Of a stretch of 10,463 bases of DNA, positions 1 through 6,250 are shown one piece after another (position 1 is the stretch's first letter; the number at the start of each line of letters is the position of its first letter). Source of the DNA: Acuticoccus sp038745295 (GTDB lineage: Bacteria > Pseudomonadota > Alphaproteobacteria > Rhizobiales > Amorphaceae); contig JBCDLN010000133.1 in assembly GCA_038745295.1 (NCBI GenBank), forward strand, positions 1 to 10,463. Reading direction: 5' to 3'. The notes below the pieces were generated by a model. That model made no database searches, was not told the DNA's origin, and saw nothing but the letters and a program-made list of their open reading frames with translations. The translations under genes and the position numbers were made by a program.

Positions 1-2
1 CC

Positions 3-175
3 TCCGGAGCCGACACCGTCAGGAGCCCGCGGTGGGCCTGATGGGTCAACCCCGAAGAGGCGAAGCCGTGGGTTGATGCATCAGGGCCACCGCGGGACAA
101 TTGCTCATAGGCGGGAGCAGTGAGGCACGGCCCGCTATGGCGGTTCCGCCATGAACAACGTTGATTGAAACGACA
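3..175. repeat. Structured intergenic repeat, copy A
   Basis: This 173-base copy aligns with 289-509. The shared parts are the start (CGGAGCCGACAC), a GC-rich left arm, a 21-base identical core (67-87 against 403-423), a GGCGGGAG block and an end block GAAACGACA. By eye identity is roughly 80 % outside one 48-base insertion present only in copy B. Copy A folds into a long hairpin: 26-52 pairs with 70-96 in 25 of 27 positions, including one G-T pair. It also contains a perfect 7-base stem with a two-base loop (137-143 with 146-152). I do not recognise the family. It could be a mobile palindromic repeat, a small RNA gene or the remnant of a larger element. Strand cannot be assigned. Confidence 0.75.
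26..96. other. Long imperfect hairpin in repeat copy A
   Basis: The left arm 26-52 and right arm 70-96 are inverted complements with mismatches only at 36/86 and 44/78 and one G-T pair at 45/77. The loop is 53-69. The right arm includes the perfect 10-base palindrome TGATGCATCA (74-83), which could itself be a protein-binding dyad. No T-run follows on either side, so it does not look like an intrinsic terminator. Confidence 0.75.
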
Positions 176-259
176 TCTAGATGTGGAAGCTATGAAGGTT
201 GTTCACTCTAAGCTCCGCCAACACTCAGAAGTGCCCGCACAGAACCCTTCACATGTTCC

Positions 260-276
260 TTTGGTGGGACACCAAA
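260..276. other. Short perfect hairpin between the repeat copies
   Basis: TTTGGTG (260-266) and CACCAAA (270-276) form a perfect 7-base stem with a GGA loop. It lies in the 113 bases that separate the two repeat copies and has no counterpart downstream of copy B. No T-run follows, so a terminator role is not supported. Confidence 0.5.
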
Positions 277-288
277 CAGCGACGTTCC

Positions 289-509
289 TTCGGAGCCGAC
301 ACGGTCCGAAACCCGCGGTGGGCGTGATGGGGCAATCCCACCGAAACGCGCTTGCGCGTTTCGGCAACGTCTGAGGGCGGCAACTGTGCCGGCTGAGCGA
401 AGCGTGGGTTGATGCATCAGGGCGACCGCGGGAAAATTGATCCTAGGCGGGAGGTGTCAGGCAGGCCCCTACGGCGGGTCCGCAATCAACAACTTTGATG
501 GAAACGACA
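289..509. repeat. Structured intergenic repeat, copy B
   Basis: This is the second, longer copy of the element at 3-175, carrying about 48 extra bases (roughly 340-400) in the loop of the main hairpin. The main stem, 312-339 with 405-432, is more decayed than in copy A. Differences at 320/424, 324/420 and 332/412 break pairs that copy A keeps, and I see no clear compensating change. The palindrome TGATGCATCA is retained at 410-419. The extra segment includes a perfect hairpin at 341-364. Both copies lie in the same direct orientation, about 286 bases apart from start to start. Confidence 0.75.
341..364. other. Perfect 10-base-pair hairpin inside copy B
   Basis: CCGAAACGCG (341-350) and CGCGTTTCGG (355-364) are perfect inverted complements around the four-base loop CTTG. 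The hairpin sits in the segment that copy A lacks, so it looks like an insertion of a small palindromic unit into the repeat, or its loss from copy A. It resembles the REP-type short palindromes common in bacterial intergenic DNA. No T-run follows. Confidence 0.7.
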
Positions 510-519
510 GCTAAAGACC

Positions 520-555
520 GCCTCGCTTTGCGCCGTTCTCTCCGGCGGCCGAGGC
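520..555. other. Nested hairpin between repeat copy B and the pncB leader
   Basis: GCCTCG (520-525) pairs with CGAGGC (550-555). Inside it CGCCG (531-535) pairs with CGGCG (543-547), leaving a seven-base loop. This is a stable two-tier stem with internal loops. It could be the 3' end of an upstream transcript, but there is no T-tract to make it a standard rho-independent terminator. Confidence 0.5.
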
Positions 556-649
556 GCGCCCGGCACGTAACCCCGGCCCCTTGGCCTTGCGCGAAGATCC
601 CATTTACCCCTTAAGGATCGTTAGCGAGGGCTGGCTCAAAAAAACAGGC

Positions 650-701
650 GAACGCACCCGCTGCGTTCCATCCCTGAGGCGTCTCCTCCTCGCCCAAGGA
701 G
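650..701 (+). promoter_or_regulatory. pncB leader with hairpin and possible RBS-masking pairing
   Basis: In the leader just upstream of pncB, GAACGCA (650-656) pairs perfectly with TGCGTTC (662-668) around a five-base loop. Further on, CTCCT (686-690) can pair with the ribosome binding site AGGAG (697-701) across the six-base loop CGCCCA, which would mask it. Leader control of an NAD salvage gene is plausible, but these stems are short and do not match a riboswitch class I know. The masking idea is inference. Confidence 0.35.
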
Positions 702-707
702 AATTCG

Positions 708-2000
708 ATGACCGACATCGCAACGAGGGTGTGGAACCATAAGTGGAAGATTGATCCCATCGTGCGATCCCTGATCGACACGGACTTTTATAAGCTCCTG
801 ATGTGTCAATCGATCTTCCGCGCAAAGCCCGACACCAGGGTGACCTTCTCGCTGATCAATCGCTCCCGCCACGTGCGCCTTGCCGACATGATCGATGAGG
901 GGGAGTTGCGCGAACAGCTGGACCATATCCGCTCCCTCTCGCTTTCACGCGGGGAAAGCACCTGGCTGAGAGGCAACACCTTCTACGGCAAGCGGCAGAT
1001 GTTTCGCGCCGACTTTATGGAGTGGTTCGAGGGGTTGCGGTTACCGCCCTACCATCTTGAGAAGCGAGACGGGCAGTATGAACTCACCTTTGAAGGGCGC
1101 TGGCCTGAGGTGATGCTATGGGAGATCCCGGCGCTTGCGGTGCTGATGGAGATGCGATCACGCGTCATCATCAACGCGTTGGGTCGGTTTGAGCTGCAGG
1201 TCCTTTATGCCCGTGCGATGACCAAACTCTGGGAGAAAATCGAGCGGCTCAGGACACTAGACCAACTGTCCATCGCCGATTTCGGGACCCGTCGCCGGCA
1301 CTCTTATCTGTGGCAAGACTGGTGCGTGCAGGCCATGCTCGAGGGGCTCAATGAGGCGTTCACAGGCACCTCAAACTGTCTGATTGCGCAGCGCCGGGAG
1401 GTGGAGGCAATCGGCACCAACGCCCATGAACTGCCGATGGTCTATGCAGCGCTTGCCCAGAACGATCATGACCTTGCCACAGCGCCCTACCGCGTGCTCG
1501 CCGACTGGCACGAAGAGCACGATGGTAACCTGCGTATCATTTTGCCAGACACCTACGGTACCGCGCAGTTCTTGGACAATGCACCCAATTGGCTTGCGCA
1601 ATGGACGGGTGTGCGTATCGATTCGGGCGATCCGGCCCAAGGCGCTGAAACCGCGCTCAAGTGGTGGGCTGCCCGCGGTGAAGACCCCCGCGACAAGCGG
1701 ATCATCTTTTCCGACGGGCTCGATGTGGATGCCATTGAGACACTCCATCGCCAGTTTTCAGGCCGCGCGCGGGTGTCCTTTGGTTGGGGCACACTCCTCA
1801 CCAACGATTTCCGCGGGTTGAGTGCGGGGGAAGCGCTGGCACCGTTCAGTTTGGTGTGTAAGGCGGTCTCGGCGGAAGGGCGGCCGACGGTCAAACTCTC
1901 CGACAACCCCAGGAAAGCCACTGGGCCGGAAGAGGAGATTGCCCGCTATCGACGCGTCTTTGGCGTGAGCGAACAAGCGGCGGTCGATGTCACGGTTTAA
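708..2000 (+). CDS. pncB: Nicotinate phosphoribosyltransferase
   Basis: The enzyme joins nicotinate to phosphoribosyl pyrophosphate to make nicotinate mononucleotide, an ATP-assisted cytoplasmic step of NAD salvage (Preiss-Handler pathway). The 430 residues fit the bacterial PncB family. Visible family marks are IDTDFYKLLM (23-32) near the N-terminus, DFGTRRRHS (191-199), GTNAHELPM (236-244), SGDP (306-309), FSDGLD (334-339), GWGTLLTND (359-367) and VKLSDNPRK (395-403). His240, in the GTxAHE motif, is the expected phosphohistidine. The ATG start follows AAGGAG (696-701) with a six-base gap, which settles the start. The MATE gene follows 21 bases after the stop, so co-transcription is likely. 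No NAD biosynthesis partner is adjacent. Confidence 0.95.
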   Translation: MTDIATRVWNHKWKIDPIVRSLIDTDFYKLLMCQSIFRAKPDTRVTFSLINRSRHVRLADMIDEGELREQLDHIRSLSLSRGESTWLRGNTFYGKRQMFRADFMEWFEGLRLPPYHLEKRDGQYELTFEGRWPEVMLWEIPALAVLMEMRSRVIINALGRFELQVLYARAMTKLWEKIERLRTLDQLSIADFGTRRRHSYLWQDWCVQAMLEGLNEAFTGTSNCLIAQRREVEAIGTNAHELPMVYAALAQNDHDLATAPYRVLADWHEEHDGNLRIILPDTYGTAQFLDNAPNWLAQWTGVRIDSGDPAQGAETALKWWAARGEDPRDKRIIFSDGLDVDAIETLHRQFSGRARVSFGWGTLLTNDFRGLSAGEALAPFSLVCKAVSAEGRPTVKLSDNPRKATGPEEEIARYRRVFGVSEQAAVDVTV

Positions 2001-2021
2001 TCGGCTGAAGGGCACTCGCCT

Positions 2022-3389
2022 GTGAGCGTGTCGTTGACGGCCAACCGTCGTCGCGGTGTCCTCCTCGACCGGGCATCGGCCCGTAAGGTCCTGGGCGTGG
2101 GCCTGCCGATTGTCGGCGGCATGATGAGCCAAAACGTCTTGGATGTTGTGGATACCATCATGGTGGGCCAGTTGGGCGAGGCTGCGCTGGCGGCGGTTGG
2201 GATTGCAGCCTTTGCGAACTTTATGGCGGTCGCCTTCCTGATCGGCCTTGCCTCAGGCGTGCAGACGCTGGTGGCGCGTCGCCGCGGTGAGGGCCGGCAT
2301 GAGGACGAGGCCATCCCGCTCAACGGTGGGCTCGCCTTTGCGCTTGCCGCGGCAATCCCCATCACCATCATCGGCGTTTTGATGGCGCCGACAATTTACC
2401 CCATGTTGGTCGCCCACGATCCGCGCGTGGTGGCTGAGGGCACAGCCTACTTCGAGGCACGCTTGCTGGGCTCTATCGCCGTCGGCCTCAACTTTTCGTT
2501 CAGGGGCTATTGGTACGGGATCGGCGAGACGGGCACTTATCTGCGCATCATCCTCACCGTCCACATCATCAATATCATCTTGAGCTACGGGCTCATTTTC
2601 GGCGCGTTAGGCTTGCCCGAACTTGGCACCCTCGGGGCGGGGCTTGGGACCACGATCGCCCTTTATATCGGCACACTATTGTACGCGATCACCACCTGGA
2701 GGCGGGCCCGTCCTGGTGGCTTTTTGCGTGCCCTGCCTCGCGGTAGAACGCTCAAATCGCTGTTGCGCCTATCCATCCCGACAGCTGTCCAAACGCTTGC
2801 CCTGGCAGCGGGTATGACAACGCTTTTTGTCATCGCCGGGCTGGTGTCGGTGACGGCCCTTGCTGTTTCCAATGTCCTCGTCAACCTGTCCAAGCTTGCG
2901 GTATTGCCGGCCATGGGGCTGGGATTTGCCGCGATGACGCTGGTTTCTGAAGCGATTGGCCGCGGCGCTATGGACGAAGCATCACGGTGGGCCTGGCAGA
3001 CTGTGCAGGTGGCATTCATTGCGGTGAGTGTGGTGGCCCTGGTGCTTTTCTTCGTGCCCCAGCTGGTGGTGTCGGCTTTCACAACAGAGCCCCAGATCAT
3101 CGCTGCAGCGGCCGTACCGTTGATGGTGGTGAGCTTACTGTTGTTCGTGGAGGCATTGAGCGCTGTGATGGGAAGCGCGCTCAATGGCGCAGGCGCGGCA
3201 CGCACAACGATGCTGGTGAACATCGGCACCCAGTGGCTATTTGGTCTACCGCTCGCCTACCTTCTTGGGGTAACAGCGCAATGGGGGATCTTTGGGATTT
3301 GGCTCGGGTTTAGCGCATTTCGGCTGGCCAGTGCCGCCACCCTCACCACACTCTTTATCCTGGGACGCTGGCAGTCGATCAAATTATGA
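2022..3389 (+). CDS. MATE family efflux transporter
   Basis: This is a cation-antiporting multidrug and metabolite exporter of the inner membrane. The 455-residue protein has about twelve hydrophobic segments in two similar halves. The first helix carries the MATE hallmark NVLDVVDTIMVGQLG (38-52), with acidic Asp41 and Asp44 as candidates for proton or sodium coupling. Residues 204-212 (LGAGLGTTI) match the family's small-residue motif in the N-terminal half. The start is GTG at 2022, preceded by GAAGGG with nine bases of spacing; a second GTG six bases later is an alternative. It lies 21 bases after pncB and its stop overlaps the next start as ATGA, so the three + strand genes are probably one unit. 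The substrate cannot be told from sequence. Confidence 0.93.
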   Translation: MSVSLTANRRRGVLLDRASARKVLGVGLPIVGGMMSQNVLDVVDTIMVGQLGEAALAAVGIAAFANFMAVAFLIGLASGVQTLVARRRGEGRHEDEAIPLNGGLAFALAAAIPITIIGVLMAPTIYPMLVAHDPRVVAEGTAYFEARLLGSIAVGLNFSFRGYWYGIGETGTYLRIILTVHIINIILSYGLIFGALGLPELGTLGAGLGTTIALYIGTLLYAITTWRRARPGGFLRALPRGRTLKSLLRLSIPTAVQTLALAAGMTTLFVIAGLVSVTALAVSNVLVNLSKLAVLPAMGLGFAAMTLVSEAIGRGAMDEASRWAWQTVQVAFIAVSVVALVLFFVPQLVVSAFTTEPQIIAAAAVPLMVVSLLLFVEALSAVMGSALNGAGAARTTMLVNIGTQWLFGLPLAYLLGVTAQWGIFGIWLGFSAFRLASAATLTTLFILGRWQSIKL

Positions 3390-4249
3390 GTGAGCGAACG
3401 GGGCGGCCAAACGCCCGACATCGGCGTCGCAGACGGCGCGCCAATGCCGACAGGACGCCCGCGAAGAGGCTGTCCTTCAAAACGATCTTTGCCGATGAGT
3501 TCTGCGAAATCAGAGCAAATCGCCGCGCGTTGAAGAAGGCCGATCGCGTTCTGTTGTCATTCACAGGCGGTGGCCATGCCATGGGCGGGATGCGTGTCCA
3601 GACGCTTGAGTTTGTGGGAACGGCAAGCCGCCAAGGCGCGCCGATCTTCATTACGGACCTGACCCGTTCATGGGGAAACCGGCTCGATTTCCCACGCATT
3701 GCCGACCGTCTTGCGCCCTACCTTGAGGGCAAAGAGGTGGTGAGCCTGGGCAACAGCATGGGCGGCTTTTTGAGCATCCTCGCCACCAGCTACTTGCCCA
3801 TTAAGACCGCCATCGCCATGAGCCCGCAGTTCAGCGTCCATCCGCAGATCGTCCCCCAAGAACGGCGCTGGGCGAAATACCGCCGCACCATCGATGCCTT
3901 TCGCTACGATAGTCTTGAAGGCCACTTCCACAGTGGGACGAAATACTACGCGTTCTTCGGCGCAGCCCCTTCCGAAAGGGTCCACTTCAAAAAGTTTCCG
4001 GTTTGCGACAATGTCGCCGTTATGGTGTTTCCAGGTCAGGGCCATTCGCTCGCCCAGTGGCTACACGGGCAGGGCCAGATGGATACGATCATCTCGGCCT
4101 GCATCTCTGGGACGTTTAGCCTTCCGATGATCCGCGACGCTGCGGGGCCTGACGCCTATCAGATCGGGACGCAGCACCGTTCTTCGATGATGCGCTCGCT
4201 TTGGGCGCGGCTCAGCCCGCTGGTGCGCTCGCCCCTTGGCCAGCGCTAA
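3386..4249 (+). CDS. Alpha/beta-hydrolase-fold protein of unknown substrate
   Basis: This 287-residue protein probably has a serine-hydrolase (alpha/beta-hydrolase) fold. The nucleophile elbow is GNSMGG (122-127), with Ser124 as nucleophile, following the beta strand EVVSL. His220 in PGQGHSLAQW is the likely catalytic histidine. FTGGGHAMGG (59-68), after a hydrophobic strand, sits where an oxyanion loop is expected. The acid is not obvious; Glu197 or Asp208 are options. The N-terminus (about 1-29) is very basic and arginine-rich, not a signal peptide, and may be disordered or bind nucleic acid or phospholipid. The start overlaps the MATE stop (ATGA) and has no strong ribosome binding site, implying translational coupling. 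Its last 38 bases overlap the end of the opposing RidA gene. I cannot assign a substrate. Confidence 0.75.
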   Translation: MSERTGRPNARHRRRRRRANADRTPAKRLSFKTIFADEFCEIRANRRALKKADRVLLSFTGGGHAMGGMRVQTLEFVGTASRQGAPIFITDLTRSWGNRLDFPRIADRLAPYLEGKEVVSLGNSMGGFLSILATSYLPIKTAIAMSPQFSVHPQIVPQERRWAKYRRTIDAFRYDSLEGHFHSGTKYYAFFGAAPSERVHFKKFPVCDNVAVMVFPGQGHSLAQWLHGQGQMDTIISACISGTFSLPMIRDAAGPDAYQIGTQHRSSMMRSLWARLSPLVRSPLGQR

Positions 4250-4640
4250 GGACGGCAACAGCCTCGATCTCCACCATCGCCTCCTGTTCCACAAGCTCCA
4301 CAACGCGCATGACGGCCATTGCAGGGAAATGGCGTCCCATCACCGCACGGTAAATGGGACCAAGCTCTTTGAGGCTCGCACGGTAGGCATCAAGATCGGT
4401 CAAATACCACGTCATCCGCGCGATGCTGTCAGGCGCACCGCCTGCCGCTTCCACGACGGCAACCACGTTTTTGAGCGCCTGCTCGATCTGGCCCAGGAGG
4501 TCGGGGGGAAACACGCCGTCGGGCGTCCAGCCCACCTGGCCGCCCACATGGATGAGCTTACCCTCGGTGATCATACCGTTGGCATAGCCCTTGGGGTGCG
4601 GCCAGCCCTCAGGCAGCACGGGGGTGGGACCGGTTGTCAT
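4212..4640 (-). CDS. RidA (YjgF/YER057c/UK114) family protein
   Basis: RidA proteins are small cytoplasmic trimers that hydrolyse reactive enamines and imines to ketones plus ammonia. This 142-residue member aligns along its length with E. coli RidA: GGQVGW (33-38) matches the SGQI strand, the LKNVVAVVEAAG segment (56-67) the central helix, and VEIEAVAV (123-130) the C-terminal strand. The catalytic Arg105 of E. coli RidA, in FPAR, is replaced: here the motif reads FPAM (105-108), so Met108 stands in its place. Activity may therefore differ from classical RidA. The ATG shares one base with the ligase stop (TGATG). In an anthranilate pathway, the ring product of 2-aminobenzoyl-CoA monooxygenase is a cyclic enamine, so a deaminating or chaperoning role is an attractive inference. 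It is the last gene of the - strand operon. Confidence 0.9.
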   Translation of the reverse strand: MTTGPTPVLPEGWPHPKGYANGMITEGKLIHVGGQVGWTPDGVFPPDLLGQIEQALKNVVAVVEAAGGAPDSIARMTWYLTDLDAYRASLKELGPIYRAVMGRHFPAMAVMRVVELVEQEAMVEIEAVAVLSAGQGASAPAG

Positions 4641-6250
4641 CAGGCAGCCGCCTCAGCGCTTGCCCGTTGGCGCAACGCAAAGCGCTGGAGCTTGCCCGTT
4701 TCTGTGCGCGGCAAGGCGTCAACGAAGGCGATGGCGCGCGGGTATTTGTAAGGGGCGACCTGCGCTTTCACATGGTCTTGGAGGGTGCGCACCAGGCTTG
4801 GCTCAGGCGCCACCCCCTCGGCAAGCACCACGTAGGCCTTGGCGATCTGGCCCCGTTCGGGGTCCGGCGCTGCCACAACCCCAGCCTCAGCCACACTTGG
4901 GTGGGTGAGAAGGCCTGCTTCCACTTCGGGTCCGGCAATGTTGTAGCCGGCGGAAATAATCATATCGTCCGAGCGGGCTTGGTACCAAAAATAGCCTTCG
5001 CTATCGCGGATGTATGTGTCGCCTGTGATGTTCCAGCCGTTCTGCACATACTCGGCCTGGCGCGGATCGGCGAGATAGCGGCACCCTGTGGGGCCGCGCA
5101 CAGCAAGCCTGCCCGGCGTGCCGGCCGGGCACTCATGGCCATCAGCATCGATGACCCTGGCCTGGTAGGGCGGCACAGGAAGACCCGTTGCCCCGGGGCG
5201 CACCTTCTCAAGCGGCGCGCCAATGAAAATGTGGAGCATTTCAGTGGCGCCGATCCCATCCAAGATGGTGATCCCCGTCTTTGCTTTGAACGCATCGAAG
5301 GTCGCGCGTGGCAACGCTTCGCCAGCCGACACGCAGATCCGCAATGACCCGGTATCATGATGGTCCATGGCCGAAAGCATGGCGCGGTAGGCGGTGGGCG
5401 CGGTGAAGAGGACGGTTGCCTTAAACACAGCGATCGCCGGCAACAGATCGTCCGGCGCCACTTTTTCCAAAAGGATTGCCGCCGCGCCAATGCGCCAGGG
5501 AAAGAGCACCAGCCCCCCCAAGCCAAAGGTAAAGGCAAGCGGCGGGGAACCGATGAACCGGTCGTCCGGCGAGGCGCGCAAAACCTTCGCGCCATAACAG
5601 TCGCAAATGGCAAGCACGTCACGGTGGAAGTGCATTGTCCCCTTGGGCACGCCTGTGGTGCCTGAGGTAAAGCCGATCAAACACACATCATCATTTGCCG
5701 TATCGCAGGCGGTGAACGCGTCGCTGTGGGAGGCAAGCTCACCCTCAAAGGCGGGTATGCCAAAGTGGATCACCTTGGTGCCGCGGCTCGTGGCGGCGGT
5801 GACCATTTCGGCGCTCAGCTTGGCATCACAGACCGCAAGGCCCACCTTGGCCTTGTCGAGCATGGTGCCCAGCTCCTTGGCGCGCAAAAGCGGCATGGTC
5901 GCCACGACAACGCCGCCTGCCTTCAAAATAGCGAAATAAAAGGCGGCCATCATCGGACTGTTGGCCGATCGCAGGAGAACCCGGTTGCCAGGCACAAGGC
6001 CGTTTGCCACCAAAAGGTTGGCCAGTTTGTTGACGATTTTGGCAAGCGTCTCGAACGTCCACGCCACCCCATCCCCCAGCAGCGCGATCCGGTCGCCGCG
6101 GCCTTCAAGGACGTGGCGATCAATGAGTTCAGTGGCCACGTTGAGCCGGTCCGGATAGGCGAGGTCCTCAAGTCCGATGAAGTCTGGCCAAGCCTTCAGC
6201 GGGGGCAGATTGTCCCGCGCAAAGGTATCAACATGGCCGCTTTTGATCAT
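4640..6250 (-). CDS. Benzoate/2-aminobenzoate-CoA ligase family enzyme
   Basis: This acyl-adenylate-forming (ANL) enzyme activates an aromatic acid with ATP and then transfers it to CoA. Its 536 residues are typical for benzoate- and 2-aminobenzoate-CoA ligases. Motifs in order are the phosphate loop FTSGTTGVPKG (194-204), GIGATEM (332-338), the TGD motif (409-411), the hinge region RSDDMIISAGYNI (426-438), and the C-terminal adenylation lysine in RTETGKLQRF (515-524, Lys520). The neighbours point to 2-aminobenzoate; benzoate or salicylate remain possible because ring-substituent specificity cannot be read with confidence. The ATG overlaps the acyl-CoA dehydrogenase stop by four bases (ATGA), and its stop shares a base with the RidA start. 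It supplies the first step of the pathway, in the cytoplasm. Confidence 0.9.
   Translation of the reverse strand: MIKSGHVDTFARDNLPPLKAWPDFIGLEDLAYPDRLNVATELIDRHVLEGRGDRIALLGDGVAWTFETLAKIVNKLANLLVANGLVPGNRVLLRSANSPMMAAFYFAILKAGGVVVATMPLLRAKELGTMLDKAKVGLAVCDAKLSAEMVTAATSRGTKVIHFGIPAFEGELASHSDAFTACDTANDDVCLIGFTSGTTGVPKGTMHFHRDVLAICDCYGAKVLRASPDDRFIGSPPLAFTFGLGGLVLFPWRIGAAAILLEKVAPDDLLPAIAVFKATVLFTAPTAYRAMLSAMDHHDTGSLRICVSAGEALPRATFDAFKAKTGITILDGIGATEMLHIFIGAPLEKVRPGATGLPVPPYQARVIDADGHECPAGTPGRLAVRGPTGCRYLADPRQAEYVQNGWNITGDTYIRDSEGYFWYQARSDDMIISAGYNIAGPEVEAGLLTHPSVAEAGVVAAPDPERGQIAKAYVVLAEGVAPEPSLVRTLQDHVKAQVAPYKYPRAIAFVDALPRTETGKLQRFALRQRASAEAAA

Larger units (their letters stand above)
1..707. 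other. Gene-free stretch with structured repeats, upstream of pncB
   Basis: I find no believable protein gene in this 0.7 kb. The short open frames on both strands overlap each other, have no good ribosome binding site and give compositionally odd peptides. The stretch holds two diverged copies of a hairpin-rich repeat (3-175 and 289-509), four further short perfect or near-perfect hairpins (260-276, 341-364, 520-555, 650-668) and the pncB leader. I see no tRNA, rRNA, tmRNA or CRISPR pattern and no convincing sigma-70 promoter. The left edge of the window cuts into or lies just before the first repeat copy, so more copies may lie upstream. Confidence 0.7.

Noticed and set aside
165..374. Short open frame on the + strand (69 codons), overlapped by a similar one on the - strand (208-417).
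   Set aside because: Both run through the repeat copies, have no ribosome binding site and encode peptides without family features; they are best explained as chance frames in non-coding DNA.
1..509. Integron attC sites or a CRISPR array as an explanation for the repeats.
   Set aside because: The conserved ends do not fit the attC consensus, and there are only two long diverged copies rather than short identical repeats with uniform spacers.
560..707. NAD-sensing riboswitch upstream of pncB.
   Set aside because: The leader does not resemble the nadA-type or pnuC-type NAD riboswitches that I know; only short generic stems are visible.
4234..4251. Hairpin at the hydrolase stop (CCTTGGC with GCTAAGG, one G-T pair, four-base loop) as a terminator.
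   Set aside because: The stem is short and neither strand has a T-run after it, so it does not meet the criteria of an intrinsic terminator.
4640..5347. Long + strand frame (237 codons) opposite the CoA ligase.
   Set aside because: It is antisense to a gene with all ANL motifs; the predicted protein has no recognisable domain. Such shadows are common in GC-rich coding DNA.
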